From CAYFHQ01 sp964342805 (GTDB lineage Bacteria; Bacillota; Clostridia; Peptostreptococcales; Acidaminobacteraceae): a stretch of 64,000 nucleotides of DNA. Below, piece by piece: positions 46,001 to 53,680 of the stretch. The stretch covers positions 1-64,000 of the forward strand of contig CAYFHQ010000006.1 of assembly GCA_964342805.1 (NCBI GenBank), in the 5' to 3' direction. Position numbers and translations under genes: made by a program. Positions within the stretch are counted from its first letter, which is position 1. Each line of letters opens with the position of its first letter. Under the pieces are notes generated by a model. The model ran no database searches and was not told the DNA's origin. It saw nothing but the letters and a program-made list of their open reading frames with translations.

Positions 46001-48670
46001 GGTGATCTGGCTTGGATCCAAGTAAAGACGTAGGGTGTCTTCTTCCACACCTTGGTCTTTGATCTTGATTACAGTGTGGCCAACCTTGTTTGATGCTCCT
46101 GCAATATAGGTGTCGCTTCCGCCAGTGTCATTGATGGTGTCTGCGGTTTCACCGAAGGTGTAGGTGTCGTTGCCTGTGCCTCCCACCATTAGCTCAGCGT
46201 ACTCATCTGACGAAAACAGGTGTTCATCTGAAGCGTTATTACCTACTACTTCTTTTTTAATATTTATTCCATCATCTCTAAGCACACCAGAGCTGTAAGT
46301 GACTCTAAAGTAATCGCTAGTGAACACATTGTCCTCTTGGTTCGAAAGATATTTCCCATCTTCTTCAAAATATATGTACTTCATGAATGAGGAGTGAATC
46401 CTACCAGTAGTTGAGGTCTTATGATCAGCAAATTGATCCTTGATCACAATTTTGTCATTCTCTAGGCCATTAATGAATGTAAGTACTAAATCGAGCCCTT
46501 GTTTACTCATCTTTACCTGGTCAGAGGTATATCCTTTAATGACAAGCTTATTGTCACCAGCACCCACTAGTCCATTCAGAACCGACGTATGATCCGTAAT
46601 CTCGTCCTGCCCATCACCTTGATTGTAAACATAAGTGTCATTTAAACTAGACCCTTGAATGGTGTCATTACCCTTACCCGCTTCAATTGTATAGCCTTCA
46701 TTTCTGCTGATGTCATCCATAGATGACACAAAATCAAAGTTCTTGTTCAGTGACTCTGCAATAATTGTATCACCTGATGATGTTCCCACTATTTCACGTG
46801 ACAATAACTCCACTTCACGAATATCTGACAGTTGAACTGTGCTTGTTGGTGTACTCGAGAAACCATCCTGGAAAATCAACAGTTTTATATCACGATCTTG
46901 CTCATGGACCAATTGCGGATTTTTCATATCACGTATATCGAAACTAGCTGTGAAGTAGTCTTTGATTGTAATGGAACTGTCTGTACCTGTCAGGATGACT
47001 AAGTCGTTATTGTTTCTCTTGAAGGACTGAGGTTGAATACCACGAAGATGAATCTCATCGTACTGATTTGATTTGTTCTGTAGGGACTCTAGTTTAAGTC
47101 CCCCAAAGTAGTTATGAACTACATCGTTGCCGTGACCGTCCCGAAATACCACTACATCCTTGTTGACTTCCGTACTGAAAAGATTGTTAGCATCACTTTG
47201 CTTGTCAGTGTAAATGATATCGTCTCCAGCATTACCTTCGAGCAAATCCTCACCAGCACCCCCCTGGATCGTGTCCTTTTGGACAGACCCTAAAATACGA
47301 TCATTACCTGCTGCACCATCAACGACATTATCATTACCTGTTTTAATCGTAATTTGATTATCCAACTCATTACCGATAATGTTATTTTTTGACTTTCCAT
47401 CGGCAACAAGAATTCTGTCATCTGCAATCAAGCCTTGTGTCATATCCACGTTCAAAACATCCTCACTGTCAGGAAAAACAGCATTTAGAAATGTTTCATT
47501 TTGCCAGAGTTCCTCATGTGTCAAAGTTGTTAGAGTTGCTGGATATTTTTCGTTATACTTGTCCAAAGTGCTGTTAAACAGTTCTTTTGACTGCTTATAC
47601 TCATATAGTTCCTTGAGTGCTGTAACTGTTAAGCCTGCAACGATGGTGTATGGATTTGGAATAGCTAGGAATACACTTGCAATACTACTTGCTAAATCAT
47701 AACCATTCAGTACTGCATCCCTAAACTCAATATCAGAAGGGTCCATCCCAGTTGTATCTACTTCTGATACAATATGGGATATACGGTCAGCATGAACTGC
47801 CATTGCTCCCTTAATACTAGAGTTCAAGAAGTCAGATGTAGCTGATTGGGCTTGACCGTCTAACTCGTCAAATAGAACTTCCAACTCTGCTTGTGATGCC
47901 ATTAAATCATCGTAGTCTGAAGGTCTGTTTACACGTAGGTATTCCGTAAAATTACTGGATAGCAATGAGAAACCTGTTTCTACACCCTTTTCTATTCCTT
48001 TTGTAACAATAAACTCCATGGCATAGTCGACCAGATCAGTACTAAAACTAGTATCAGCGTCACTAACAAAACCAACGGAAATTAAGCCGTCAGGGTCACC
48101 ATTGTTCTTGTAAACTGCTGCTGTGTGACCTACGAAATGAGTTGAGGTTACTGCTGCGGCTTCTGCTAGGAGTTTGATTTGGTCCTTAGATACCATTTCA
48201 TCCAAAACACCTTTTTCAATACTATCTACTACATCGTAATGTGTTGCAGGTACTCTACTAAACTCCCGCATAGAAGAAAGTGTTGTCAAGAGTTTGTCTA
48301 CACCATTACTGTCTTCACTATCACTATTGAGTTGATTAGCAAGCGTTCTTAACTCCTCAACTGTTATCGAATCAGTTTTCATCGAGAGAAAAATATTGCT
48401 TAAAAAATTAGAAGTGCTATCTATGACCTCATAGCCATTTGCATACACCCTCTCGCTAAAAATATCCACACGTAACTGAGAGGTTGTGTTGTAAACACGA
48501 TCGATATCTTGACTTCCCAATATTCCAAGGATTTCATTAGTTTCTGTAGCAATTTTGCCTTCAATTGCCACGATTGAGTCATAGAGATTACTCAGACTTA
48601 CTTTACTTCCACTTGATGTTGTGTATTTAGCAACTGATGTTGTTTTACTTATATTTAACTCATTTACCAT
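40037..48670 (-). CDS. Giant RTX calcium-binding protein, type I secretion substrate
   Basis: A 2877-residue protein with no Sec signal, as expected for type I export. An N-terminal helical region (about 1-435) is followed by a short RTX block (about 437-510, AGNDRILG, AGEDLLEG). Several haemolysin-related beta segments of the form LVLTF...ITIKDYF come next. A long stretch (about 1165-1560) has copper-amine-oxidase-N-like modules (MIPLEAMIARLGGSVTW, KLVPLREIMEYLGVQVTW). Canonical GGxGxD repeats fill about 1575-1830 and 1940-2745, the latter with a four-copy super-repeat. The C-terminal 110 residues (FKNWF, ISALQIEQLIQAMAAF) resemble RTX secretion ends. AAGGAG precedes the ATG. It is last in the operon with the exporter; probably an adhesin or S-layer-like protein. 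Confidence 0.93.
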   Translation of the reverse strand: MVNELNISKTTSVAKYTTSSGSKVSLSNLYDSIVAIEGKIATETNEILGILGSQDIDRVYNTTSQLRVDIFSERVYANGYEVIDSTSNFLSNIFLSMKTDSITVEELRTLANQLNSDSEDSNGVDKLLTTLSSMREFSRVPATHYDVVDSIEKGVLDEMVSKDQIKLLAEAAAVTSTHFVGHTAAVYKNNGDPDGLISVGFVSDADTSFSTDLVDYAMEFIVTKGIEKGVETGFSLLSSNFTEYLRVNRPSDYDDLMASQAELEVLFDELDGQAQSATSDFLNSSIKGAMAVHADRISHIVSEVDTTGMDPSDIEFRDAVLNGYDLASSIASVFLAIPNPYTIVAGLTVTALKELYEYKQSKELFNSTLDKYNEKYPATLTTLTHEELWQNETFLNAVFPDSEDVLNVDMTQGLIADDRILVADGKSKNNIIGNELDNQITIKTGNDNVVDGAAGNDRILGSVQKDTIQGGAGEDLLEGNAGDDIIYTDKQSDANNLFSTEVNKDVVVFRDGHGNDVVHNYFGGLKLESLQNKSNQYDEIHLRGIQPQSFKRNNNDLVILTGTDSSITIKDYFTASFDIRDMKNPQLVHEQDRDIKLLIFQDGFSSTPTSTVQLSDIREVELLSREIVGTSSGDTIIAESLNKNFDFVSSMDDISRNEGYTIEAGKGNDTIQGSSLNDTYVYNQGDGQDEITDHTSVLNGLVGAGDNKLVIKGYTSDQVKMSKQGLDLVLTFINGLENDKIVIKDQFADHKTSTTGRIHSSFMKYIYFEEDGKYLSNQEDNVFTSDYFRVTYSSGVLRDDGINIKKEVVGNNASDEHLFSSDEYAELMVGGTGNDTYTFGETADTINDTGGSDTYIAGASNKVGHTVIKIKDQGVEEDTLRLYLDPSQITLSKVGTSLEIIHDDQAGKKTTYEIENYFLNSKEYPGYSDVISTRTIENLEFKYMNGATEETQSFNIAKLYPDAKANNGRIVVSTPHLLKGVQYNADDTLTYELDPNGGYSVLSSPYGNGSRPYTHIDLGHALSDLTYRMESGSLVILHKTDLSFSLTLENYTAFEGVLQGFKFNDQNVTVADMVKNINSYSLGNEDIALEPTSENKTIDLSGYTADQITATKQGNDLFIVADGKSITVQDYYQNQGKVNFVTDFGGFNPSDHTANDQATTLEEQNTVIRETVQIVDDGNTLTLPVDAFEKDNHAMIPLEAMIARLGGSVTWNNDGTVANVSILGKTLVVKAGELSIDGTDGSEFYTGLMAPMMVDGKMFVSEDIIGRMTKQQFSYNAATNMVTFEDYIASDVQHVDIVVNGTKIDLGSNFSFINPDSPTSEYGSTYVPLQEVATALGATVTVSGTITKMSYGNTYMNFFDNFQGIVLNGYQTQLTRPVIERNGSKLVPLREIMEYLGVQVTWDAEKSTAYVEGTIQNLIKAGDEFNPSIRESYASPGSSDIDFYENGVRISDSKTNTTHAPYINGSKQFVHMRTFVNEYFGGLLGWDPSKNQAVINKNGSPAVYFTVGDSSVTINGRAYALEYDASFSNTFIEIDGLADLFGYNSNWDASTHRVQLWKQGYSQYSDLSGYDDRDDLIHGTSGADSIYTLGGEDHIYSGEGNDVIHAGDGDNRVESLSGDNSIVTGSGSDDIHAGSGADTIYTFGGHDKIRGGGGDDRIFSGIGNDFVEVSSGTNYIKTDKGHDHIKGGTGKDTIYAGNDNDVAYGGDGNDDIYGEYGNDRLYGGDGTDYVYGGSGNDQIFGENQLDYLYGNDGADLISGGYGDDQIDGGSGDDYLLGDSGMDTIHGGSGNDTLMGGDDTDYLHGDGDNDILNGATGNDFLYGGSGNDTYVFNGNQGSDVITDNSGLTDIVLGFLSNDERLRFNYNGDDLILTIDGYTNNITIRDYRSANLSTFHFANGVTKSFTQMMNERGVTETGSAGADNVSSTDYNDKVSLGAGNDTIHSSSGDDTYSGDQGEDKYYIHLNSDVNRISTVAYTNGLLEENADSIIFNNHASSDFMMSKDGNNNLVLKSTKDSTEVVLLDFYGAGYKGVKSIEFSDKTIFNADLVDQFLKGDIEGSLVGETLRGFMNLDSNVLAYGGDDKIITFDGNDTIQSGAGNDTVTTGAGNDTVTDTLGNDTFNLGAGTNHVTDSAGNDLYIGGQGHDTIVDQGGDDTIQLGDGNNHVTVDRGTDSIITGLGADTVIAKNNTVTMNTGAGIDTVDLQQVVKATVFAGEGNDQITSDSGDVAVYAGAGDDVVTLGAGNDSVIGEAGNDQISTGLGNDYIYDGLGNNTINAGGGNDQTITGIGNDHITDTAGDDVINAGDGDNTILVADGTDEVRTGSGIDHITSSGNTVTIQSEDGDDTIILNDLVSATVDAGAGNDTITGKLGQLVINGGRGNDTITTATGDDQITGGDGDDRIESGAGNDIVDLGNGDDYVLDVSGNDHYKLGYGNNTIDDQAGNDTYTGGYGTTVLTDLLGDDIVTLADGNHNLRLGGGTDTVTLGNGTNTITLENNVSTVTTGTGDDRIDIQAVTSADVTTGAGVDVITSVSGNVTVHAGEGDDQITLGNGANFVYGEAGNDTIQSGDGVDKIYGGDGNDVLSSGAGNDYFYGEAGNDTYTSMSGRNYAKDTQGDDRYTFGTGNDVIQDFDGTDVIHAGDGRNYIKAYNGHKTIVAGTGDDRLYGLNVTGGSANLGDGKNYANIQGVSDFSVQAGSGDDFIVFKNVGSGVEVTAGSGNDRVDIYDGPVTVDLGAGDDTFIARSGGNTVTAGTGNDTFIMNGAFGHNTIINSDTDQLGNDVVNTDHALKSLLFEQSATDLVATFSETSSITFKNWFADDAMKVDSIQSSEFQISALQIEQLIQAMAAFTNDTGMSWEAALEQNNQQALNIIDAHFSSMV
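40400..42450 (-). repeat. C-terminal RTX repeat array with about 140-170-residue super-repeats
   Basis: Tandem nonapeptide-type repeats (GNDTVTTGA, AGNDTVTDT and similar). On top of the nine-residue period, a longer unit recurs four times, marked by VVKATVFAGEGND, LVSATVDAGAGND, VTSADVTTGAGVD and VSDFSVQAGSGDD, near DNA positions 42045, 41618, 41128 and 40612. Spacing is about 427, 490 and 516 bases. Confidence 0.85.
43170..43950 (-). repeat. Central RTX repeat block
   Basis: About 28 consecutive nine-residue units with the consensus GGxGxDxlx, such as GGSGNDQIFG and GGDGTDYVYG. It is the most canonical calcium-binding stretch of the protein and follows the copper-amine-oxidase-N-like region directly. 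Confidence 0.9.
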
Positions 48671-48688
48671 CTATATCTCCTTTTCTAA

Positions 48689-50131
48689 CTACTTGTACTC
48701 CAACAAATACTTTTCCAGTTCACTTTGTGAGTCAATATTCACTTCCAAGCCTATGAGATAAACATACTCAAGCCTTTCCCCAAAGAACTCCGCATATGTC
48801 ATTGCTTCTGATCCAACCTTCCCACGAATTACTCTTTCTCTAAAGCTCGTGGCCGGCAATAGCTTCATTCTATTTGGATAAAACTTTGCACTCGTATCAA
48901 ATAGGGACAATGCCATGTCAACTTTGGATTCTTCCATTACAACGAAGTGAACTATAGTTTCAATACCACCCTGTTTATAAATCGTAGAGTCGCTATTTAG
49001 AAGTTTAATTAATGCATCATAATCAATTGAGGACTCATTATCTATTACGTAGAAATAGTGAACGTTAATCTCCTCAGCGTAATTCAAGACCTTACCATCG
49101 CGAAGATTTTCCTCGTCAATTGGCTCACCAGGTTCATTTAATGGTTTGCTCCTTGGTGTATTAATTAAAAGTCCGATTCTACCACTAAGCTCACTACCAT
49201 CAATTTTGGTTTTTACATGTTTATATAACTCATCCATCACAAGATAATCCAAGTAATAGTCACCATTAACCTCGCATGTAATTTTGGCATCCAAGTTGTC
49301 AACAGGTGCGTAAGTATTATGGACAATTCTGTGATAATTTGAGTCGTACACTAGACCCGTATACACAAATGTCTTTCCATATCTGCTTTGTAGATTGAAA
49401 AGGTCTATTTTTTTACTAGATCCACTTGATATGATAAATGAATCGGGTCTCTCATTATCTGAATATCCAACTACCTCACCTAAAAGCACACCATTGGCAA
49501 AAATGTAATTCAATAACTCGGTAGAAGATCTTCGATTTTGCTCATCCATATTTAGCGATTGTGATTGGGAAACAAAATGAATTCTCAATTCACCGTCAAC
49601 TGCTTTAAACATTGTTCTTCCAACAGTATCGAACTTGTCACTTATATCAATAAAATACTGTGACATAGGTACATAATCCTCTGATTCAACATCCCCCTCA
49701 ACAAACCAAAACAAGTCCACTGCAACATACTTCACATATTGCGGGTACTCATCAAATATTTGCTGAGCAGTCAGTTTCTCTTCCTCTGCATGAGCAAAAC
49801 CTTGGCGATACAATGTGAGTTCTGCCTTCAGGATTGAGTCCTCACGCATGAGTTCAGCGACTTGGGGTCTTACAATATCTGTGTACTCCGCACTCAACCG
49901 AGCCTGAACCTCAGAAAAATCCCGTTCAAACAAACCTGGCCCATAATCCATCTCCATGATTTCACCCATGGTGTTTTTGACCTGGGCTATACGGTCTTTC
50001 TCTTCTTGTGCATACTTGTCACTGAGTTCAGACAACTCTATGGTTGTAGTTGGTCCACTTGATGCGCAACCTGTACTCACGGCCAAAACAAGTGCCATGA
50101 GTAAGGCAATCCACTTCCATTTCTTCATCAT
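48689..50131 (-). CDS. Lipoprotein of unknown function in the type I secretion operon
   Basis: A 480-residue predicted lipoprotein; the signal ends at VSTGC (cysteine near residue 22). The mature part starts with a helical, charged segment (about 30-120) and continues as mixed alpha/beta without a motif I recognise; DLFWFVEGDVESEDYVP and GRIGLLINTPRSKP are distinctive. The start overlaps the HlyD-like stop within ATGATGA, and the RTX gene begins 18 bases downstream, so it is an integral operon member. Candidate roles are anchoring or chaperoning the RTX protein at the outer face of the membrane, or an accessory subunit of the exporter. This is inference from position only. Confidence 0.85.
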   Translation of the reverse strand: MMKKWKWIALLMALVLAVSTGCASSGPTTTIELSELSDKYAQEEKDRIAQVKNTMGEIMEMDYGPGLFERDFSEVQARLSAEYTDIVRPQVAELMREDSILKAELTLYRQGFAHAEEEKLTAQQIFDEYPQYVKYVAVDLFWFVEGDVESEDYVPMSQYFIDISDKFDTVGRTMFKAVDGELRIHFVSQSQSLNMDEQNRRSSTELLNYIFANGVLLGEVVGYSDNERPDSFIISSGSSKKIDLFNLQSRYGKTFVYTGLVYDSNYHRIVHNTYAPVDNLDAKITCEVNGDYYLDYLVMDELYKHVKTKIDGSELSGRIGLLINTPRSKPLNEPGEPIDEENLRDGKVLNYAEEINVHYFYVIDNESSIDYDALIKLLNSDSTIYKQGGIETIVHFVVMEESKVDMALSLFDTSAKFYPNRMKLLPATSFRERVIRGKVGSEAMTYAEFFGERLEYVYLIGLEVNIDSQSELEKYLLEYK

Positions 50132-51480
50132 CGTAGTTTCACACTCTCTTTCACATAGTCAATTGCAGGAATGAAAAACTCAATAATTCGTCTTTTTTCC
50201 AACTTAATTTCAGCCGTTGCTGTCAAACCAGGGGAAATGCTAACCACACGGTTCCCCACTTCCAGGGACGTGTCATGGAAGGCAACGAGTATTTTGTACA
50301 CGTAGCCCATACCCTCACGCTCAACCGCATCTGCCCCAATGTTCAGGATTTCTCCTTTTAGGGAGCCATACTTCTGGAATGAAAAAGTGTCCAGCTTCAC
50401 TTCTACTTCTTGCCCCATTTCAATGAATCCGATGTCCCTATTTAGCACGAATGCTTCTAAGACCAGCGGTGTGTCTTCAGGCACTATGCTCATGATCGGT
50501 TGCGCAGGTGTTACAACCCCACCAAGGGTGTTGTTACCAATTCCCTGCACCAAGCCGTCTACAGGAGACACAAGCTTCTTCATGTCCAGCGCTTTTTGAG
50601 CCTTGTCGAGCTCCGCCTTCAATGCAAGGATCTCCTTGTCTTTAGAAATGATTTCCTTGTGCAGCTCTGTGTCTATGCCCGACGCAAATATATCCACTCT
50701 TTGCGTTGCAATTTGTTTTTGCTCATTCAATGAGTCAACTTGTTTTTGTTGTGTCACCAGCGATTGTCGTAGTAGTTCCAACTGCCCCTTCTTCAAGGTA
50801 TACTCATTTGACGCAACAGCCCCTTGTTCACTTAGAATTTTTAACTTATCTACCTCCCCTTGATATATTTTGATTTCCTTTTCTATCTTCAACAGCTCTG
50901 ATTCAGCTGAGTAGATCTCTTGGTTAATCTTGTCGACTTCCAGTCGATTGGCCTTTTGATTTTCGTCGTAGTTGATCGACTTCACGCGGTTGTATCGCAT
51001 GAGGCTTTCAATAAACACCTCGTCGATCACGTATCCTTTAGACTTAAATTCGTCCAGCTTTTGACTGATGTCTTCATTTTCCTGCTGGGCAACCAGTAGT
51101 TCTTTTTCGATAGTTGCGGTCTCAAGACGACCACTGATATTCTCGAAATCTGCTCTAGACATGGTGTCGTCTAGTTCAATCAAAACTTGCCCCTTGTTAA
51201 CGGACTGACCTTCAATAACATTAATTGCTGTGATAATGGCCGTGTCTGCAGATTGGAGTACCTTAATGTTCCCATCCGGAATGACTTTCCCTCTTGCTAC
51301 TGCCACCGTGTCAACCTTACCAATGATCGACCAAATAATGGCTATAGTCACAATGGCAAAGATGATCCATATGGTGGAATTGCCCAGTGGCGAAGTGGGT
51401 TTTTCAATGATCTCCAAGGCTGTAGGCAAAAACTCTGCCTTTAAGCGTTTGTTTCTAGAATCAGTTTGTTTTTTCAACAT
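50128..51480 (-). CDS. HlyD-family type I secretion adaptor
   Basis: A 450-residue membrane-fusion protein. A short cytoplasmic N-terminus precedes one transmembrane helix (about residues 35-58) and a lipoyl half. A long coiled-coil hairpin (about 110-300, heptad-rich, with KIEKEIKIYQGEVDKLK-like segments) comes next. The second lipoyl half is around SPVDGLVQGIGNN, and the C-terminal beta domain ends in GLTATAEIKLEKRRIIEFF, the classic HlyD tail. The ATG at 51480 lies within the end of the ABC gene (20-base overlap), with AAAGG upstream. It would link the HlyB-like exporter to an outer conduit, possibly a TolC-like protein from 61251-63604. Confidence 0.93.
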   Translation of the reverse strand: MLKKQTDSRNKRLKAEFLPTALEIIEKPTSPLGNSTIWIIFAIVTIAIIWSIIGKVDTVAVARGKVIPDGNIKVLQSADTAIITAINVIEGQSVNKGQVLIELDDTMSRADFENISGRLETATIEKELLVAQQENEDISQKLDEFKSKGYVIDEVFIESLMRYNRVKSINYDENQKANRLEVDKINQEIYSAESELLKIEKEIKIYQGEVDKLKILSEQGAVASNEYTLKKGQLELLRQSLVTQQKQVDSLNEQKQIATQRVDIFASGIDTELHKEIISKDKEILALKAELDKAQKALDMKKLVSPVDGLVQGIGNNTLGGVVTPAQPIMSIVPEDTPLVLEAFVLNRDIGFIEMGQEVEVKLDTFSFQKYGSLKGEILNIGADAVEREGMGYVYKILVAFHDTSLEVGNRVVSISPGLTATAEIKLEKRRIIEFFIPAIDYVKESVKLR

Positions 51481-53611
51481 GGGCCACGACCTTTTGCTGT
51501 GATTGTTGTTGTTCCTGTTCTTGCTGGGTGAATAGGTATCTGTACAAACCATTCTGAGCCATTAATTTCTGGTGGCTTCCCTTTTCAATTAACTGACCCT
51601 TGTCAAGGACGAGGATCTCGTCTGAGTTTTGAATAGTAGACATTCTGTGGGCAATGATCAATACAGTACGTCCTTTGCATATTCGCTCCAAGTTCTTCTG
51701 AATAATCCGCTCTGACTCATAATCAAGTGCTGAAGTCGCTTCGTCAAAAATTAGAACTCTTGGATTCCCAATTAAAGCACGGGCTATGGCGATGCGCTGC
51801 CGCTGACCACCACTTAAGGCCGTCCCTTTCTCACCTACCTGGGTGTCATATCCTTCAGGTAACTCAAGAATAAAGTCGTGGGCGCCTGCAATTTGCGCAG
51901 CATTTATGACTTGTTCCATGGTTGCATTGGGAAAATGAATGCAGATGTTTTCCTTCACCGTCCCATTGAAGAGGAAGTTTTCCTGTAAAACTACACCAAT
52001 CTGACGACGTAGCCAGTATGGATCGGCAAGGGCAATATCTACACCATCCACTAGGATCTTTCCAGCCTCCGGGATGTAAAGCCGTTGAAGTAATTTGGAT
52101 AGGGTACTTTTGCCCGATCCACTTCGTCCGACAAGTCCATAGGTTTTCCCAGGTTCCAAATTAAATGACATGCCCCTTATCACTTCTGCAGCGTCAAGCC
52201 TGTAACGGAAAGTGACACTTTCAAAATCAATCTGACCTCGGATATTGGGCAGTCTCAACTTACTTGCGTCATTGTAAGGTTCTGGTGCAGCATTGAAAAT
52301 ATCCCCCAGGCGCTCAACTGACACTGCCGTTTGTTGAAACTCTTGCCATAGCTGAACCAAGCGTAGGATTGGACCGCTCACCCGTGACGAGAGCATTCGA
52401 AAGGCGATCAATTGACCAACCGTAATGTTGCCCGAGATCACCAATTGTGCTCCCATCCATAAAATTGCTAGGTCAGAGGTCTTCTGAATAAACTGGCCCA
52501 CCGCCGACGCATTACCAGAAAGAATAGAAGTTTTAAATGATGCACTGGCATAGTCAGCAACCTTGTCTTCCCAGCGCGACTGGGACAATGGCTCCAAGGC
52601 AAAAGACTTGATAGTTTGAACACCAGAGACCGATTCCACCAAAAACGAGTGGTTTTCAGCTCCATATTTGAACTTTTCTTCCAGTCGAGAGCGAAACAAA
52701 GGTGTAATAAAGGCCGACAAAGCCACAAAGAAGGGAATTGTCAGTAGCACGATGTATGTCAGCGTATCAGAATAAACAAACATAACAACTAGATAGACTG
52801 CAATGAACAAGATGTCCAGAATTGATGACAGGGGTGTCCCGGTTAAAAACCGGCGTATGTTCTCAATTTCCTTTACCCTTGCAATGGTGTCCCCTACACG
52901 CCTTGTTTCAAAATAGCGAAGAGGCAGTCTAAACAAGTGGTGGAATAATCGTGAACTTAGGATCACATCGATCTTGTTGGTTGTGTGGGTAAAGACATAG
53001 GTTCTTGCTATGCCAAGTAGCAACTCAAAACCTGACACAATTAGCAATCCCAACATCATGACGGTTAGGGTCGAAAATGCTTTGTGGACCAAAACCTTGT
53101 CAATAATAACCTGGGTGATAAATGGTGACACAAGCCCAAGTAACTGCAGAGTGAAGGCTGCAACCAGAACATCAATAAATGCACGTTTGTACTTAATAAT
53201 GGTAGGTATGAACCACTTGAACCCAAACTTAATCTGCTGAGATTTAAGTTTACGGTTGACCACAAGCACTACTTTTTCACTCCACTGGTTTTGAAATGCC
53301 TCCGCGGACAAGGTAATGGGTTTGTCCTCCATTGGATCAAGCACTAGAAACTGGTCTTCAGCACATTTGGCTAAAATTTTGTATCGTCCATCCATTTCAA
53401 CCAGCGCAGGTAGTCTTTGACCTTGTAACTGCCTAAAGCTTAACTTCACAATTTTGGATTTCAGACCCACTTTTTTGGCTATCTTGAGTAATTGTTGATT
53501 ATCAATATCAGCCGTTAATGCAAAGCTATGTTTGATTTGATCCTCACTCAATGGCACCTTGTTGAATTGGGCTATGAGCAATAGTGCTTTTAGATTTCTG
53601 AACTGTTCCAT
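51461..53611 (-). CDS. HlyB-like type I secretion ABC exporter with C39-like domain
   Basis: A 716-residue half-transporter. An N-terminal C39-peptidase-like domain (about residues 1-125) lacks the catalytic cysteine: the sequence reads LLLIAQFNKVPLSEDQIKH where peptidases have QxxxxDC. It is therefore a substrate-docking CLD as in HlyB rather than a leader peptidase. Six transmembrane helices follow (about 145-425), then the ATPase domain with Walker A GRSGSGKST (near 499), signature LSGGQRQRIAIARAL, Walker B VLIFDEATSALD and the switch histidine IAHRMS. The start at 53611 has AGAGGAT just upstream. First gene of the exporter-adaptor-lipoprotein-RTX operon. Confidence 0.95.
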   Translation of the reverse strand: MEQFRNLKALLLIAQFNKVPLSEDQIKHSFALTADIDNQQLLKIAKKVGLKSKIVKLSFRQLQGQRLPALVEMDGRYKILAKCAEDQFLVLDPMEDKPITLSAEAFQNQWSEKVVLVVNRKLKSQQIKFGFKWFIPTIIKYKRAFIDVLVAAFTLQLLGLVSPFITQVIIDKVLVHKAFSTLTVMMLGLLIVSGFELLLGIARTYVFTHTTNKIDVILSSRLFHHLFRLPLRYFETRRVGDTIARVKEIENIRRFLTGTPLSSILDILFIAVYLVVMFVYSDTLTYIVLLTIPFFVALSAFITPLFRSRLEEKFKYGAENHSFLVESVSGVQTIKSFALEPLSQSRWEDKVADYASASFKTSILSGNASAVGQFIQKTSDLAILWMGAQLVISGNITVGQLIAFRMLSSRVSGPILRLVQLWQEFQQTAVSVERLGDIFNAAPEPYNDASKLRLPNIRGQIDFESVTFRYRLDAAEVIRGMSFNLEPGKTYGLVGRSGSGKSTLSKLLQRLYIPEAGKILVDGVDIALADPYWLRRQIGVVLQENFLFNGTVKENICIHFPNATMEQVINAAQIAGAHDFILELPEGYDTQVGEKGTALSGGQRQRIAIARALIGNPRVLIFDEATSALDYESERIIQKNLERICKGRTVLIIAHRMSTIQNSDEILVLDKGQLIEKGSHQKLMAQNGLYRYLFTQQEQEQQQSQQKVVAHVEKTN

Positions 53612-53641
53612 ATCATCCTCTGCTTCGTGTATTGATGGAAA

Positions 53642-53670
53642 GAGCAAACCAAGACTAGCTCGGTTTGCTC
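53642..53670 (-). terminator. Partial terminator between the repeat protein and the secretion operon
   Basis: A perfect 9-bp stem GAGCAAACC / GGTTTGCTC with an 11-base loop, followed only by TTTCC on the minus strand. It lies between the 53681 stop and the exporter start, so the secretion genes may be expressed at a lower level by read-through. Confidence 0.6.
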
Positions 53671-53680
53671 ATAGTATTGC

